NCBI RefSeq assembly: GCF_947623445.1
Contig: NC_135241.1
Location: forward strand, 25,112,501-25,176,500
DNA length: 64,000 nt
Reading direction: 5' to 3'
Source of the DNA: Clavelina lepadiformis
Taxonomy: Eukaryota > Chordata > Ascidiacea > Aplousobranchia > Clavelinidae
Below, in pieces: positions 63,382-64,000 of the stretch. The first letter of the stretch is position 1; each line of letters begins with the position of its first letter. A model generated the notes under the pieces. The model searched no databases. It worked only from the letters and a program-made list of their open reading frames with translations, and had not been told where the DNA came from. A program made the translations under genes and the position numbers.

Positions 63382-63693
63382 CAAGGATGAGCAACCTTTA
63401 TTGCAGGAGGGCGAGATGAAAGTAATCGTGAAAAACCGCCAAGCCGCACCTTTATTTAACTTAGGTTTTTCAGTAGTAGCTGGCGTAAAATGTAATCTTT
63501 ATTTTGGTTTTATGGCATAACTAAGGGTTATCTCGTTACGGAAATAATAAATTCAAATGCATGAATTTCTTAAGATTACAAATTTCTGAAGAAAGCTGCT
63601 ATTTATATTTATTGTCACATAGATAATGCAAAACTGGCATTTCTGCGCGGATCGCACAATTTATCTTTGCGGGCCGCAGGTTGCACACCACTG
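63382..63693. mobile_element. Degraded hAT-type element
   Basis: 312 bp. Left end CAAGGATGAGCAACCTTTA; right end GGTTGCACACCACTG, roughly inverted. Flanks CTGTAGGG (63374-63381) and CTGTAGCA (63694-63701) agree at six of eight positions. An internal GCGGGCCGCAGGTTG near the right end resembles other hAT ends. Older than the three other hAT copies. Confidence 0.65.
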
Positions 63694-64000
63694 CTGTAGC
63701 ATAAAAAATGCAGGTAAAACGATGAAACCGCTGTAAAGGATGGGATAGAAAGAGGTTTTCTATACCTATGGAAACAACAACCCCAATGCCGCCAGTCTAG
63801 TTTCCAATAGCAAAGTCTCACACAACATAACAACACTGACCAGTTGATGAATTAACTATATATATGGATTCCAGTTTATTAATGTTTCGTGATTGTTTCA
63901 CTCCCACTGCATTATCTCTCGTTTTCAATTACATCTTTACTCAATATACTGCCCATTTGTCGAGTGTGTGTAGGTATTTCTTAGTTTTAGGCAACTCTGC

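Overview
The window looks like AT-rich nuclear DNA of an invertebrate animal. An ascidian tunicate (Ciona-like) is my best guess, from the short introns, the compact multi-exon genes, the animal-type RTF1 and the tRNA-derived SINEs. This is an inference. No protein search could be run, and nothing here fixes the species.

Region 1 (about 1-32.5 kb) is a tandem array of four paralogous F-box/leucine-rich-repeat genes, all on the minus strand: FBXL-a 1033-4433, FBXL-b 6914-10943, FBXL-c 14847-20643 and FBXL-d 27957-31619. I rebuilt all four by hand as eight-exon genes. Intron 1 is phase 0 and introns 2-7 are phase 2, with nearly constant exon lengths. Products are 413, 437, (437) and 445 aa. The predicted role is substrate receptor of SCF ubiquitin ligases. 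Upstream and downstream flanks are duplicated with the genes. FBXL-c has a damaged intron-1 donor, a duplicated last exon and a fold-back-like element in its enlarged last intron. A single-exon RTF1 gene (Paf1 complex, plus strand, 24184-25941) sits inside the array between FBXL-c and FBXL-d.

Region 2 (about 33.4-45.9 kb) has no long ORF but is internally repetitive. Four related units (A-D) on the minus strand share a 72-bp candidate exon and a 80-83-bp candidate terminal exon. In three units a poly(A) signal follows the terminal exon. Units C and D carry lesions. I interpret this as a second, partly decayed tandem gene family of unknown function.

Region 3 (about 46.9 kb to at least 61.5 kb) holds one long minus-strand gene built from small, mostly phase 1-1 exons. 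They encode a Ser/Thr-rich mucin-like ectodomain, three hydrophobic membrane-spanning exons, and a cytoplasmic tail with a PPPY motif and proline-rich SH3-type motifs. Its 5' end was not found and may lie beyond the window. I do not recognise the family.

Mobile DNA is plentiful: four short hAT-type elements with terminal inverted repeats and 8-bp target duplications, a 930-bp pogo/Tigger-like element with a nested tRNA-like segment, a fold-back-like element, several tRNA-derived SINE pieces and a decayed non-LTR reverse-transcriptase tail near the right end.
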